Positions 20,508 to 29,843 of a stretch of 64,000 bases of DNA are shown here, one piece after another. The notes below the pieces were generated by a model. The model did no database searches. It was not told where the DNA came from and saw nothing but the letters and a program-made list of their open reading frames with translations. Origin of the DNA: Bacteroidales bacterium (GTDB taxonomy: Bacteria; Bacteroidota; Bacteroidia; Bacteroidales; Marinilabiliaceae); NCBI GenBank assembly GCA_015061285.1, contig SUWW01000002.1, positions 217,952 through 281,951 on the forward strand, read 5' to 3'. Within the stretch, counting starts at the first letter, position 1. Each line of letters starts with the position of its first letter. The position numbers were made by a program, and so were the translations under genes.

Positions 20508-21158
20508 ATGAAACATTTTCTATTTGCGCTGCTAACCATATTAGTAGCAAATGCTTCTGTGTCGGCATACGCACAACAAAAAGGCGATAAGTTTATCGGA
20601 ACTATGTATGGTATTGGTTTCCAGAAAACTAACCTTACTTATAAACAATCTGGATACAACACGGAAACGGTTCAAGAGGGTGACCCTGCGTTTACATTCC
20701 TCGTTCAGCCAGGCTTCCATTATTTTGTGAAAGACAATTTCCGCATTGGCCTCGATGCAAGTTTTATGCGTAAACATCAAGATGGTGAAGTGCTTGGCGT
20801 TTCGTACGAAGTGGCAGAGAATAGCTTTTTGCTTGGTCCAACCGTAGCTAAGTATGTGCAGCTGACCGACAATTTCTATTATACCATTGAAGGTGGTGTC
20901 TATTTTACGTTTGCTTCAAGCACCAACGATGCTGGCACCGAATACAACGATCAAAATGCTATGGGTGTTTCGGTCGATGTCTCGCCACTGAAATTTGAAT
21001 TTCGTCCAACGACGCACGTCGCTTTTGCAGTTAGCCTTTTCGAAGTTGGCTTTGCTCACATGAAATTCCGCGACACAGGCGCTATGGACATCAAGTCAAA
21101 TTCGTTTGTCGTGAACCTTGGTGTCACGCCATCGGTAGGAGTGCATTTCTACCTATAA
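20508..21158 (+). CDS. Outer-membrane beta-barrel protein
   Basis: A 216-residue protein starting at the ATG at 20508, chosen because MKHFLFALLTILVANASVSAYAQ is a signal peptide. The mature part alternates hydrophobic and polar residues in eight or so strands (FYYTIEGGVYFTFA, VAFAVSLFEVGFAHM), and the protein ends SVGVHFYL. That is the usual C-terminal aromatic strand of small porin-like barrels. A -7-like TAAATTTG lies at 20464-20471. It is divergent from the alpha-2-macroglobulin gene. Its exact role is unknown. Confidence 0.8.
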   Translation: MKHFLFALLTILVANASVSAYAQQKGDKFIGTMYGIGFQKTNLTYKQSGYNTETVQEGDPAFTFLVQPGFHYFVKDNFRIGLDASFMRKHQDGEVLGVSYEVAENSFLLGPTVAKYVQLTDNFYYTIEGGVYFTFASSTNDAGTEYNDQNAMGVSVDVSPLKFEFRPTTHVAFAVSLFEVGFAHMKFRDTGAMDIKSNSFVVNLGVTPSVGVHFYL

Positions 21159-21215
21159 AAAGCAACTAATATGAACATCGCGAAGTTTGTGTTTTCAATA
21201 TGTTGAATATTAACA

Positions 21216-21223
21216 TATATTTG
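21216..21223 (+). promoter_or_regulatory. -7 promoter element of the trpB-like gene
   Basis: TATATTTG fits TAnnTTTG exactly, 34 bp before the ATG. A weak TTTTC lies 19 bp upstream. No T-box, Trp leader peptide or attenuator was found. Confidence 0.5.
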
Positions 21224-21256
21224 TAAAACCTAACAAAATATTAATATTTATACAAA

Positions 21257-22624
21257 ATGGAGATTCCATACAAGATTTATCTTTCAGAAGAAGAAATACC
21301 TCGCGCATGGTATAACGTTCGTGCAGATATGAAGGTGAAGCCAGCGCCGCTTCTCGTACCCAATACATTGAAGCCAGCAACAGCTGACGACTTAAGCCAC
21401 GTGTTTTGCGACGAATTGGTGAAGCAAGAACTCGACAACGATCACGCATTCATTGAGATTCCAGATGATATACGCAATTTCTATAAGATGTATCGTCCAT
21501 CGCCACTCGTCAGGGCCTATTGCCTCGAGCGTGCACTTGGTACACCAGCCCATATATATTACAAATTTGAAGGTAACAACACCTCGGGTAGTCATAAGCT
21601 AAACAGCGCCATAGCACAAGCATATTACGCCAAAAAACAGGGTTTGAAAGGCGTAACAACAGAAACAGGTGCAGGGCAGTGGGGTACAGCCTTAAGTATG
21701 GCTACTGCATATTTTGGCCTCGATTGCAAAGTGTATATGGTTAAGGTGAGCTACGAGCAAAAACCTTTCCGTAGAGAAGTGATGCGCACGTATGGTGCAA
21801 GTGTAACGCCGAGTCCATCGGATACTACCAACGTAGGTCGTGCTATTCTGGCTGAGCATCCAGGCACTACAGGTTCGCTTGGTTGCGCCATAAGCGAAGC
21901 GGTGGAAACGGCAGTGTCAAACGAAGGTTATCGTTACGTGCTTGGTAGTGTGCTCAATCAAGTACTTCTGCATCAGTCTGTTATAGGTCTTGAGACGAAG
22001 ACAGCCCTCGATAAATATGGCATAAAAGCAGATATTATAATAGGTTGCGCAGGTGGTGGCTCGAATCTTGGCGGCTTAATTTCGCCATTCGTAGGTCAGA
22101 AATTGCGTGGCGAAGCCGATTATAGAATTATAGCCGTAGAACCAGCATCGTGTCCAAGTTTCACTCGTGGTAAATATGCATACGATTTCTGCGATACTGG
22201 ACGTGTTTGCCCATTGGCAAAAATGTATACACTTGGTAGCAACTTTATTCCAAGTGCAAACCATGCAGGAGGATTGCGTTATCATGGTATGAGCTCTACA
22301 CTTAGCGAACTATATCACCAAGGATTGATGGAGGCTCGCAGCGTAGAGCAGACGAGTGTTTTCGATGCTGCAGTGCAGTTTGCTCGTGTAGAGGGCATTT
22401 TGCCTGCTCCAGAGAGTTCGCACGCCATAAGAGTGGCAATTGACGAGGCTCTCAAATGCAAACAGACAGGAGAAGCCAAGAATATTGTGTTTGGTCTCAC
22501 TGGTACTGGCTATTTCGACCTCGTGGCATACCAAAAATACAACGATCATCAGATGTCGGATTATATTCCTACAGACGAAGAACTACAAAAGTCGTTGGCA
22601 CAATTGCCAAAGGTTGAAAAATGA
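21257..22624 (+). CDS. trpB: Tryptophan synthase beta chain, TrpB2 type
   Basis: A 455-residue PLP enzyme of the TrpB2 group, longer than the usual TrpB (about 400 residues). SGSHKLNSA carries the Schiff-base Lys. ETGAGQWGTALS is the conserved loop, and GCAGGGSNLGG binds the cofactor phosphate. The reaction is indole plus serine to tryptophan. No trpA or other trp gene lies nearby. TrpB2 proteins often occur alone and may recover free indole or work with a distant TrpA. The last residues (LPKVEK) run into a GTTGAAAA repeat. Confidence 0.92.
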   Translation: MEIPYKIYLSEEEIPRAWYNVRADMKVKPAPLLVPNTLKPATADDLSHVFCDELVKQELDNDHAFIEIPDDIRNFYKMYRPSPLVRAYCLERALGTPAHIYYKFEGNNTSGSHKLNSAIAQAYYAKKQGLKGVTTETGAGQWGTALSMATAYFGLDCKVYMVKVSYEQKPFRREVMRTYGASVTPSPSDTTNVGRAILAEHPGTTGSLGCAISEAVETAVSNEGYRYVLGSVLNQVLLHQSVIGLETKTALDKYGIKADIIIGCAGGGSNLGGLISPFVGQKLRGEADYRIIAVEPASCPSFTRGKYAYDFCDTGRVCPLAKMYTLGSNFIPSANHAGGLRYHGMSSTLSELYHQGLMEARSVEQTSVFDAAVQFARVEGILPAPESSHAIRVAIDEALKCKQTGEAKNIVFGLTGTGYFDLVAYQKYNDHQMSDYIPTDEELQKSLAQLPKVEK

Positions 22625-22748
22625 AAGTTGAAAACTTCATAAATGTCATCATGAGCATAGCGAATGATCTCGGGAAATGATGGGATTCTTCGCTGCGCTC
22701 AGAATGACAAATTCTCGTAATTCATAATTAGTAATTATAATTTATATA
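22612..22748. repeat. Inverted pair of the TTCGC...CTCAGGATGAC element, with heptads
   Basis: An inverted copy at 22645-22671 faces a direct copy at 22683-22708, so the RNA could fold into a long hairpin with a short loop. It is flanked on the left by GTTGAAAA words overlapping the end of trpB and on the right by TCGTAATTCATAATTAGTAATT heptad-type words. It probably acts as a transcript end. Confidence 0.7.
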
Positions 22749-22751
22749 GTC

Positions 22752-23138
22752 ATGGGATTTATAAAAGAATTCAAGGAATTTGCCGTTAAGGGTAATGTCG
22801 TTGACATGGCTGTAGGTGTCATCATTGGTGGCGCTTTCGGCAAAATTGTGACCAGTTTGGTTAATGACGTTTTTATGCCAATTATAGGTATGATAACTGG
22901 TGGAATAGATTTTACCGGTCTTGTGCTAAAAGTTGGCGAAGCGGAGATTAAGTATGGTCAATTTATACAAAATGTTGTCGATTTCTTGTTGGTAGCATTG
23001 TGTATATTCTTGGTTATCAAGGGTATAAATCGCTTCAAGAAGAAAGAGGAAGCAAAACCTGTTGCGCCTCCTGCACCATCGAACGAAGAGGTGCTTCTTG
23101 GCGAAATACGCGACTTGCTAAAGCAACAAACCAAATAA
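22752..23138 (+). CDS. mscL: Large-conductance mechanosensitive channel
   Basis: A 128-residue membrane protein that opens under osmotic down-shock. It starts [32 protein letters not shown], the MscL amphipathic helix and TM1. TM2 is [16 protein letters not shown], and a charged C-terminal helix ([15 protein letters not shown]) forms the cytoplasmic bundle. Length and order match the family. It is followed by its own terminator. Confidence 0.97.
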   Translation: MGFIKEFKEFAVKGNVVDMAVGVIIGGAFGKIVTSLVNDVFMPIIGMITGGIDFTGLVLKVGEAEIKYGQFIQNVVDFLLVALCIFLVIKGINRFKKKEEAKPVAPPAPSNEEVLLGEIRDLLKQQTK

Positions 23139-23166
23139 AAACGACATTTATAGTCGATGTAAAAAA

Positions 23167-23204
23167 GATGCGGATAACCGATAGGCTGTCCGCATCGCTT
23201 TTTT
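23167..23204 (+). terminator. Rho-independent terminator of mscL
   Basis: GATGCGGA at 23167-23174 pairs with TCCGCATC at 23189-23196, followed by GCTTTTTT. An AATCCGTTCAATCTGAG-type repeat lies just beyond. Confidence 0.88.
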
Positions 23205-23311
23205 AGAATAAATCAGTAAAAATCCGTTCAATCTGAGAAATCTGTGTGCATTACACGTAAGACTAACATTGCCACTCTATATGGCATTTTTGCTAAACGA
23301 GGTTTAGTTCA

Positions 23312-23689
23312 TCACAACGCTCTAATCACCCACGCGCCAAGCCATACTCCAATAAATCCCAGAACGACACTCAAGCCTATGTATATGGCACTTACAACGA
23401 AATTGCCATTTCCTATAAGATTGAAATTCTCGTTTATGAATGTAGAAAAAGTGGTGAAACCGCCGCAAAAACCAACGGTTAACATCAAGCGAATGTTGGA
23501 ATCGATTGCTGCATTGCGCTCAAATATGGCGTACAACAAGCCAATAATGAAACAACCTAATACATTGACGATTAACGTAGCTATAGGAAACGAAAGGGTG
23601 CAAACGCTTTGAGTGGCTTTTGAAATCAGAAAACGAGCGACAGAGCCTAATGCTCCACCTAATGCTACGAATAGAACGTTATAAAACAT
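23312..23689 (-). CDS. crcB: Fluoride exporter CrcB/FluC
   Basis: A 125-residue four-TM protein of the Fluc family, which forms dual-topology dimers that export fluoride. The N-terminal GGALGSVARFLISK and the central GFCGGFTTFSTFINEN (the TTFSTF pore motif) are the family marks. No fluoride riboswitch pattern was found in the 120 bp upstream. It lies downstream of asnB on the same strand. Confidence 0.95.
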   Translation of the reverse strand: MFYNVLFVALGGALGSVARFLISKATQSVCTLSFPIATLIVNVLGCFIIGLLYAIFERNAAIDSNIRLMLTVGFCGGFTTFSTFINENFNLIGNGNFVVSAIYIGLSVVLGFIGVWLGAWVIRAL

Positions 23690-23809
23690 TGTTTTTATAC
23701 AAAATAAGTATGAAAGGCGTGCAAAGTTTATTCTTTATTACCACTACAGCAAACCTTTCATACTTATGCATCATAAAAAAACTCACAAAAAATAATAGTT
23801 CATTACTTT

Positions 23810-25393
23810 TTATATACCACTATTGCCATAGTTTGGAAGCACACGAGCGCTTGGGTCATTCACATTGCAGTTTGCCCACTCTTTGTTAGGCATCCAAAAA
23901 TCTTTTATGGTTGTTGCGCGTCCGGGAAAATGCTGCTCAAATATCTCGCGGTAAAGTAAACTTTCCTTGGTAAAAGGTTGAGCATGAGTATATTTCGAAC
24001 GCTTCTGTTCAAACTCTTCATCGCTATAGAATCGTTCTGCAAAAGCCTTCAGATACTCCACCGAACTATGTCCCACGGCATCGCTGAATGCGGCCTTCTC
24101 GCGCCAAAGAATATCGTCGGGTAAGTAGTTGCCTTCGAAGGCTTTACGAAGTAAATATTTGCCCATTTTGCCCTGACGCTTCGTTTTCAGTTCTGGGCGA
24201 ATAGACATGACATACTTCACGAAATCAATATCGCCAAAAGGCACACGAGCTTCAAGACCGTTCGACGAAATGCAGCGGTCGGCACGTAGTACGTCATACA
24301 TATATAACTCTCTAACGCGTTTGGCAGCCTCCTCTTGGAATGCCTCTGCCGATGGTGCATAGTCGGTATATTTATATCCAAAGAGTTCGTCGGAAATCTC
24401 GCCCGTCATAAGCACTTTTATGTCTGTTTTTTCGCTTATATACTTACATATCAGATACATACCAATAGAAGCACGTATAGTGGTTATGTCGTAGGTTTCG
24501 ATTAGGTAAATGAGGTGGCTAAGCGAGTTGAATATGTCGTCTTTGGTGAAGAGCACCTCCGTGTGATCCGAACCGAGGTAATCGGCTACGCGGCGTGCAT
24601 ATTTGGTATCTATCGGGCCATCTTCTATGCCTATGGCGAAGGTCTTAATAGGGTGCTTGGTCATTCTTGCGGCAATGGCGCATACGAGGCTCGAGTCGAG
24701 GCCGCCACTAAGTAGGAAACCTACGGGCACGTCGCTTTGCAAACGCTTCTCTACGCCTTTGGTGAGCAGTTCGTTTATCTTGCCAAAAATCTGCTCGTCG
24801 GTGTCGTTGGAATATTTTTCAACGGCGGCAATGTCGGTATAAGGATGGAATGAGTCGCCATCGAAATAGTGTCCGGGAGGGAAAGGCATTACCGTTTTGC
24901 AGACTTTGTGAAGAGCTTTCATCTCAGAAGCAAAACAGATGTCGCCTGCTTCGGTGTAGCCATAAAACATACCACGAATGCCAATAGGGTCGCGGGCTGC
25001 AAGAAATTTATCGAGCTTCGAATCGTAGATTACCAAAGCAAATTCGCCATCGAGCGATTGTGCCATTTTTTCGATGCCTTTGTCCAAATAGAGCGGCAGG
25101 ATTGGTTCGCAGTCGCTTGCCGATTTGAATGGGAAATGGGCGTAGTGGCAGCGCAGAGCCACGTTGTTGAATATCTCACCATTGCAAGTGAGATGCACAT
25201 TGTTGTAGACAAAAGGCTGATTGCCAGCGGCGCTTGTGTCCATAATACTTAATCGGTGGAACATCATCCAACCGCGCGGGAGGTCTAAAGCATGGCTATT
25301 ATCTGGGCCGCGGTGTTTTATTTTATACGATTCGTGAGCTATTTGAAGCTTTATGGCTTCGTCTGAACCTGTGTAAACTGTAAATCCGCACAT
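23810..25393 (-). CDS. asnB: Asparagine synthase B, glutamine-hydrolysing
   Basis: A 527-residue protein that makes asparagine from aspartate, ATP and glutamine. Cys2 after the initiator Met (MCGFTVYTG) is the glutaminase nucleophile, and TCNGEIFNN belongs to that domain. GFLLSGGLDSSLVCAIA is the PP-loop of the synthetase domain. EARVPFGDIDFV and KYLLRKAFEGNYLP are later synthetase motifs. It has its own promoter and is followed by crcB after 120 bp. Confidence 0.96.
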   Translation of the reverse strand: MCGFTVYTGSDEAIKLQIAHESYKIKHRGPDNSHALDLPRGWMMFHRLSIMDTSAAGNQPFVYNNVHLTCNGEIFNNVALRCHYAHFPFKSASDCEPILPLYLDKGIEKMAQSLDGEFALVIYDSKLDKFLAARDPIGIRGMFYGYTEAGDICFASEMKALHKVCKTVMPFPPGHYFDGDSFHPYTDIAAVEKYSNDTDEQIFGKINELLTKGVEKRLQSDVPVGFLLSGGLDSSLVCAIAARMTKHPIKTFAIGIEDGPIDTKYARRVADYLGSDHTEVLFTKDDIFNSLSHLIYLIETYDITTIRASIGMYLICKYISEKTDIKVLMTGEISDELFGYKYTDYAPSAEAFQEEAAKRVRELYMYDVLRADRCISSNGLEARVPFGDIDFVKYVMSIRPELKTKRQGKMGKYLLRKAFEGNYLPDDILWREKAAFSDAVGHSSVEYLKAFAERFYSDEEFEQKRSKYTHAQPFTKESLLYREIFEQHFPGRATTIKDFWMPNKEWANCNVNDPSARVLPNYGNSGI

Positions 25394-25434
25394 ATTTTTA
25401 TGTTTTAGTTTTATATTCTAAGAAAATGATGGCG

Positions 25435-25464
25435 TAAAATTACAGATTGTAATTATATATACAA
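25435..25464 (-). promoter_or_regulatory. Promoter of asnB
   Basis: On the minus strand, TTG at 25464-25462 is followed after 19 bp by TAATTTTA (25442-25435). This matches the -33 and -7 elements of Bacteroidota promoters at seven of eight -7 positions. It lies about 40 bp before the start codon. Confidence 0.55.
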
Positions 25465-25536
25465 TACAACTATGAGAAAATAAGCATAAAAATGTTTTTA
25501 CTTATAAAATATAAGTGCGTATGACATATATATACA

Positions 25537-25571
25537 TAAAAAAAGACCACCATGGCAGACGCATGGTGATC
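25537..25571 (-). terminator. Rho-independent terminator of the CPBP protease gene
   Basis: On the minus strand, GATCACCATG and CATGGTGGTC pair around a 7-base loop and are followed by eight T. Confidence 0.85.
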
Positions 25572-25630
25572 TTATCGTAATATCGAGTGTTGGCTCTGAT
25601 TTTTGTAATTATAGCAGCAAATGCATTCCT

Positions 25631-26407
25631 TTATGCCTTGCTACTCTGACGTTTAGTGTAAATAATAGTAATTACTATGGCAGCAATTATAGTGAGCGCG
25701 CGACCAACGTTTGCTGCAATGTTGCCAACCGAATTTTCTACGCCATCGATTGGCATAAGCGACCACACGAAGTCCATACCTACGTGGAGCGCGATAGGCA
25801 CCCAAAGGTTGAACTGCCACTCTTTGTATAACCAACTAAAGAGTATGCTGCCAAGCGCCGTAACTGCAAACACAAGCAGCAGTGAAATAATATCATTGGA
25901 CTGATAAGCGTGTCCATACATAAAGATTACTGCAGCTACTAATGCCGCACAGAAGAAGTTCCATTTGCAATAGCGATATAGCATGCCAAATAGGAATCCG
26001 CGGTAAAACATCTCCTCGAAAAATCCTGGGAAGACTGCGTTTAGGAAAAGACTGTCCCAACTGAACTCGAAGTGACCGAATATGAGATGACATACGAACA
26101 TTGGCACGCAAAACAGCAGACCCATGCCGCAGCCAAACAGAATATCACGAGCGACACCCCAAGCTTCGAATATTTTTCGCCAACCTGCCACAATGCCAAT
26201 AGCGATAGCCGGAACGACAAGTGAAAGAAGTTCTTTGAGTAACTTATACATTATACGATTGTCGGGAAATATAAGATCTGTGAATGCACCGATAACCGAA
26301 TGAACATATTCGCCATCATTAATTAGTGGAGCTTTCGCAATAGCATAAGACAACGCAAATGCAGCAATGATAATTATTGATTTCCAGAGGTTTGAGTTTG
26401 GTTTCAT
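25631..26407 (-). CDS. CPBP-family intramembrane metalloprotease
   Basis: A 258-residue protein with about seven or eight membrane segments. FFEEMFYRGFLF gives the EExxxR motif. MYGHAY and ALHVGMDF give the following conserved His residues, the last as HxxxD, as in the CAAX protease/bacteriocin-processing (ABI) family. Members cleave substrates in the membrane or protect against bacteriocins. No peptide precursor was found nearby. It has its own terminator and stands as a single gene. Confidence 0.9.
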   Translation of the reverse strand: MKPNSNLWKSIIIIAAFALSYAIAKAPLINDGEYVHSVIGAFTDLIFPDNRIMYKLLKELLSLVVPAIAIGIVAGWRKIFEAWGVARDILFGCGMGLLFCVPMFVCHLIFGHFEFSWDSLFLNAVFPGFFEEMFYRGFLFGMLYRYCKWNFFCAALVAAVIFMYGHAYQSNDIISLLLVFAVTALGSILFSWLYKEWQFNLWVPIALHVGMDFVWSLMPIDGVENSVGNIAANVGRALTIIAAIVITIIYTKRQSSKA

Positions 26408-26548
26408 ATTTATGTTTATTGTTAGTAATTACTCTTCTACTTGCACAAATTCAGAGGCGATAATAGCTATGCACTGACGTTCGTTACGCGCTGTAAAAGT
26501 AAACAGAATCGATAAATGCGCAAGATAATTGGGGCTACTAAATACGAA

Positions 26549-26576
26549 CAAAAAAGGCTACCTCCGTGAGGCAGCC
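26549..26576 (-). terminator. Rho-independent terminator of the GH28-like gene
   Basis: On the minus strand, GGCTGCCTC and GAGGTAGCC pair around a 3-base loop, with T-rich sequence following. Confidence 0.85.
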
Positions 26577-26618
26577 ATTGAAGTGATAATGGTTTATAAC
26601 TAACTAATTAATAGCTAC

Positions 26619-28034
26619 TTATTGTCCATAATCGACGTTAGCTATATATACGTTCGCAGTATCGATAAAGGCGGCAGATTGCCGTTCGTCTGGGTTGTCG
26701 AATGAGAACCTAACATTCTCAATATGAATGTCTTTAGCATGTCGAATAAATAGGCATGACGTAGGACAGATGCCGAGAAATTTAGCAATCTCGGGGTATT
26801 TTGAGCCAAGTTCTGGATAGTTATTAGGGTCGCCAACTATTTTGGCGCCTCCGCGAGAGTTTATTATTATGTCACGAAGTGTGACGTTGCTGATAGGAGC
26901 GTTGGGCATACCAGTTATTTGTATTCCTGATAGCGAATCGCAGTCGTCGGCAACAATATTGGAAATGAGTATATTACGCGCTGTCGACACAGCTTCGCGA
27001 TCTTTAGGGCCGCGATTGCGACAGCCTGTGGTGATGTAGATGGGGTAGTGGTGTACGTGTTGCATAGCTATATTGCTTATGGTTATGTTTTCCATTACAC
27101 CTTGATCAACCTCTTCGAGAGCGATGCCACTACTATGAATGCAAGTGCAATTGTTTATAGTTATGTTGCGATAACCGCCATTGCTTTCGGTTCCAAGTTT
27201 TATTCTACCACACACCCAATTTACCACTTCGGGAATGTATTTACCATTCAGAGTAGTGCCAAGTTTATATCCAGTTACAAGGCAATTAGTAATCATAATA
27301 CTTTCGCAAGGATGCACTTCGTTGAGAGCATACGAACTCTTGAGCACAATGGCGTCGTCGTGGGGAGTGTTTACCTTGCAATTGCTAATAGTGGAATAGC
27401 GGCAACAATCGATGTCGATGCCATCGCGATTAGTGTCGATTACAACATTGTCGATATGTGCGTAATCGCAGCCAGTTATGATGATAGCAAAATGACCACC
27501 GCGCGAGATTGTTATATCGCGTATAAGCAAATTGCGACAACGTTTCAGAGCGATAGCTTTGTCGGCCATTCCTATGCTACCACCTTGCACATTGCCAGCT
27601 GTTTCGGTGTCGTTGCGAGTCAAGCCTAAACCATCGATAGTTCCACGTCCGGTAATGGCAATGTTTTCGAGATCTTCGCCCCAGATAAGCGAATTATGGA
27701 AATAAGTATGCCCACCATCTTGATACTCAGGTGCATTGAAAGGTTCCGAAGGATCGTAATCATCTCTTTGCGAGGTCGCAACAATGATTGCACCGGCTTG
27801 TAGGTTGAGTTCCACATTGCTTTTCATACGTATGCTACCACACAAATAGGTTCCAGCAGGAAGTGTAACAATGCCACCGCCTTGCATAGCACATTTTTCA
27901 ATAGTTCGGTTAATTATGGGGCTATCAAGAGATTTGCCGTCGCCTTTTGCACCTTCGATGCGCACATCATAAGTTGCAGCTTGAGCACCATGCAAAGCAA
28001 GAGCTACAAGCATAAATGTTGTAATTAGTCTCAT
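26619..28034 (-). CDS. Exported glycoside hydrolase family 28-like (polygalacturonase) protein
   Basis: A 471-residue protein with a signal peptide (LITTFMLVALALHGAQA) and a right-handed beta-helix opening TYDVRIEGAKGDGKSLDS. TNRDGIDIDCC corresponds to the NxD segment of the active site and HDDAIVLKSS to the paired catalytic Asp. GRIKLGTES matches the RIK substrate-binding motif. The canonical GHG is not obvious. The family hydrolyses galacturonan or related pectic and rhamnogalacturonan chains in the periplasm. No SusC/SusD pair or other enzymes accompany it, so it is not part of a visible polysaccharide locus. Confidence 0.85.
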   Translation of the reverse strand: MRLITTFMLVALALHGAQAATYDVRIEGAKGDGKSLDSPIINRTIEKCAMQGGGIVTLPAGTYLCGSIRMKSNVELNLQAGAIIVATSQRDDYDPSEPFNAPEYQDGGHTYFHNSLIWGEDLENIAITGRGTIDGLGLTRNDTETAGNVQGGSIGMADKAIALKRCRNLLIRDITISRGGHFAIIITGCDYAHIDNVVIDTNRDGIDIDCCRYSTISNCKVNTPHDDAIVLKSSYALNEVHPCESIMITNCLVTGYKLGTTLNGKYIPEVVNWVCGRIKLGTESNGGYRNITINNCTCIHSSGIALEEVDQGVMENITISNIAMQHVHHYPIYITTGCRNRGPKDREAVSTARNILISNIVADDCDSLSGIQITGMPNAPISNVTLRDIIINSRGGAKIVGDPNNYPELGSKYPEIAKFLGICPTSCLFIRHAKDIHIENVRFSFDNPDERQSAAFIDTANVYIANVDYGQ

Positions 28035-28239
28035 TGTGTTTGATTGGTAATGTCAGTTATTGAGTGCGAATGTATGTATTAATTGTTTATTTGCATTCTA
28101 TTCGATTGGTAGTTTAGTATTGTTCAAATGCTTGTAACATAAATCGTTTGTAGCATTATAAGTTTTATAGAAGTCTATTATTGTAGCTCAAAGGCTATAG
28201 TCAGACGTTATTTCTCAATTTATAATTGTTGTAAATAGT

Positions 28240-28247
28240 TATTTTTG
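28240..28247 (+). promoter_or_regulatory. -7 element before the LptF/G-type permease gene
   Basis: TATTTTTG fits TAnnTTTG, but it lies only 6 bp before the ATG at 28254, which would leave an almost leaderless transcript. No convincing -33 was found. The rest of 28035-28239 shows nothing recognisable. Confidence 0.4.
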
Positions 28248-28253
28248 CGGCCG

Positions 28254-29843
28254 ATGAAAAAGCTGCATAAGTTCGTACTGAAAAGTTACGCTGGACCTTT
28301 GGCCATGACGTTCTTCATCTCTGTGTTCATACTGGTGATGCAAGGTCTATGGCGCTATGCCGATGATATAGTAGGTAAAGGTTTGGACGTTAGTGTGATG
28401 GTAGAATTACTTTTCTACGTTGCGCTGCAGGTGGTGCCGATGGCGCTGCCATTAGCCATATTGTTGGCTGCCCTAATGACATTTGGTAATCTTGGTGAAA
28501 ACTACGAGCTCACGGCCATAAAGGCTTCGGGCGTGTCGTTGTTTCGGATTATGCGTCCACTCATAATACTCACACTATTTACATCAGGCGTAGCTTTTTG
28601 GTTTTCCAACAATGTGTTGCCTGTAGCCAATCTGAAATTCTATACATTACTCTATAGCGTGCGTCAGGCACGACCAGAACTTGAAATAAAAGAGCGTATA
28701 TACTACGATGGCGTTGATGGATTCCGTATTAAGGTGAATCATAAAGATAAGAATACGGGTATGCTCTACGATCTTATCATTCACGACCACCGCGACCGCA
28801 TAAATAAGAATATCAATGTCACTATGGCCGATTCGGGACGTATGGATATTGACGAAAAAGCAGGAGTGATAAAACTCACTATTTATAGTGGTATTACGTA
28901 TGACGAAAAAGTAGCTCTTGGCAATAAACGAATGTCCGATGCAGCTCGCAATATGTATCGTCACGATGAGTTTGACGTCGAAGTGGTGCAAGTGAAGGTA
29001 GATGGCTTAGACTTCTCTATGACCGACGAGTCGACATTCAAGACCAACGACCGCATGAAAGACCTCACTCAGCTATTTCACGATGCCGATTCGCTTCAAC
29101 ATCGCACCGATAGCATAGCTGGAAGCATACACGAACAGACATCTACGTATCATCTGAATAAAGTACGCTATCGCTATAAGACCGACTCGCTATATGCACA
29201 AGCCATTGATACACTTGACGTTATCAACGTAGATAGCGTGGCTCTTTCACTTACCGACAAGCAACTCCATGAAGTCATGGACAATGCATTGCGTCAGGCT
29301 AAGAGCAATAAACAGTATGTAGATGAGCGGCTTACGCAATACAATATGGAGCATACCAAACTCAATAGACACCAAATGGAGCAACACCGTAAGTTTACGA
29401 TGCCAATAGCATGTTTGCTCTTTTTCTTCATTGGTGCGCCACTTGGAGCCATCATCCGCAAAGGAGGATTGGGTATGCCAGTGGTAATATCGGTGCTCTT
29501 TTTCATATTCTATTATGTCATAGATACGCTTGGAGCCAAAATGGCGCGCGAGAGTGTATGGCCTGTTCCGTGTGGCATGTGGCTTTCCACTGTAGTGCTG
29601 ACGTTTATAGGCGCATTCCTTACATATAAATCTGCCACCGATTCGGCAATATTCAAATCGGAGGCATACGGCAAAGTGGCAGAAAAGATTGTACGTTATG
29701 CCCAGCCACTCATCAAGTTGCTATTGAAGCGATTTAAGATGCGTTCGCGCACTTTCGAAGCTATAATAAACAACTTAGAAACCAAGCATAAAGAGCGTAT
29801 AGAAAAGAGACTAAATAAGCGAAATCAACAACAAGATATATAG
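28254..29843 (+). CDS. LptF/LptG (YjgP/YjgQ) family permease
   Basis: A 529-residue protein starting at the ATG at 28254; a TTG three codons upstream was rejected. KKLHKFVLKSYAGPLAMTFFISVFILVMQGLW is the first membrane helix and its approach, typical of the family. Three N-terminal and three C-terminal membrane segments enclose a long periplasmic domain, with a Bacteroidota-type insertion of charged residues near 260-375. These permeases drive lipopolysaccharide from the inner membrane to the Lpt bridge. lptC lies 10 kb downstream. The stop abuts the ribBA start, so the two are co-transcribed. Confidence 0.93.
   Translation: MKKLHKFVLKSYAGPLAMTFFISVFILVMQGLWRYADDIVGKGLDVSVMVELLFYVALQVVPMALPLAILLAALMTFGNLGENYELTAIKASGVSLFRIMRPLIILTLFTSGVAFWFSNNVLPVANLKFYTLLYSVRQARPELEIKERIYYDGVDGFRIKVNHKDKNTGMLYDLIIHDHRDRINKNINVTMADSGRMDIDEKAGVIKLTIYSGITYDEKVALGNKRMSDAARNMYRHDEFDVEVVQVKVDGLDFSMTDESTFKTNDRMKDLTQLFHDADSLQHRTDSIAGSIHEQTSTYHLNKVRYRYKTDSLYAQAIDTLDVINVDSVALSLTDKQLHEVMDNALRQAKSNKQYVDERLTQYNMEHTKLNRHQMEQHRKFTMPIACLLFFFIGAPLGAIIRKGGLGMPVVISVLFFIFYYVIDTLGAKMARESVWPVPCGMWLSTVVLTFIGAFLTYKSATDSAIFKSEAYGKVAEKIVRYAQPLIKLLLKRFKMRSRTFEAIINNLETKHKERIEKRLNKRNQQQDI

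Noticed and set aside
23690-23809. Possible fluoride riboswitch before crcB
   Set aside because: The conserved riboswitch stems and loop could not be found in this 120-bp gap.
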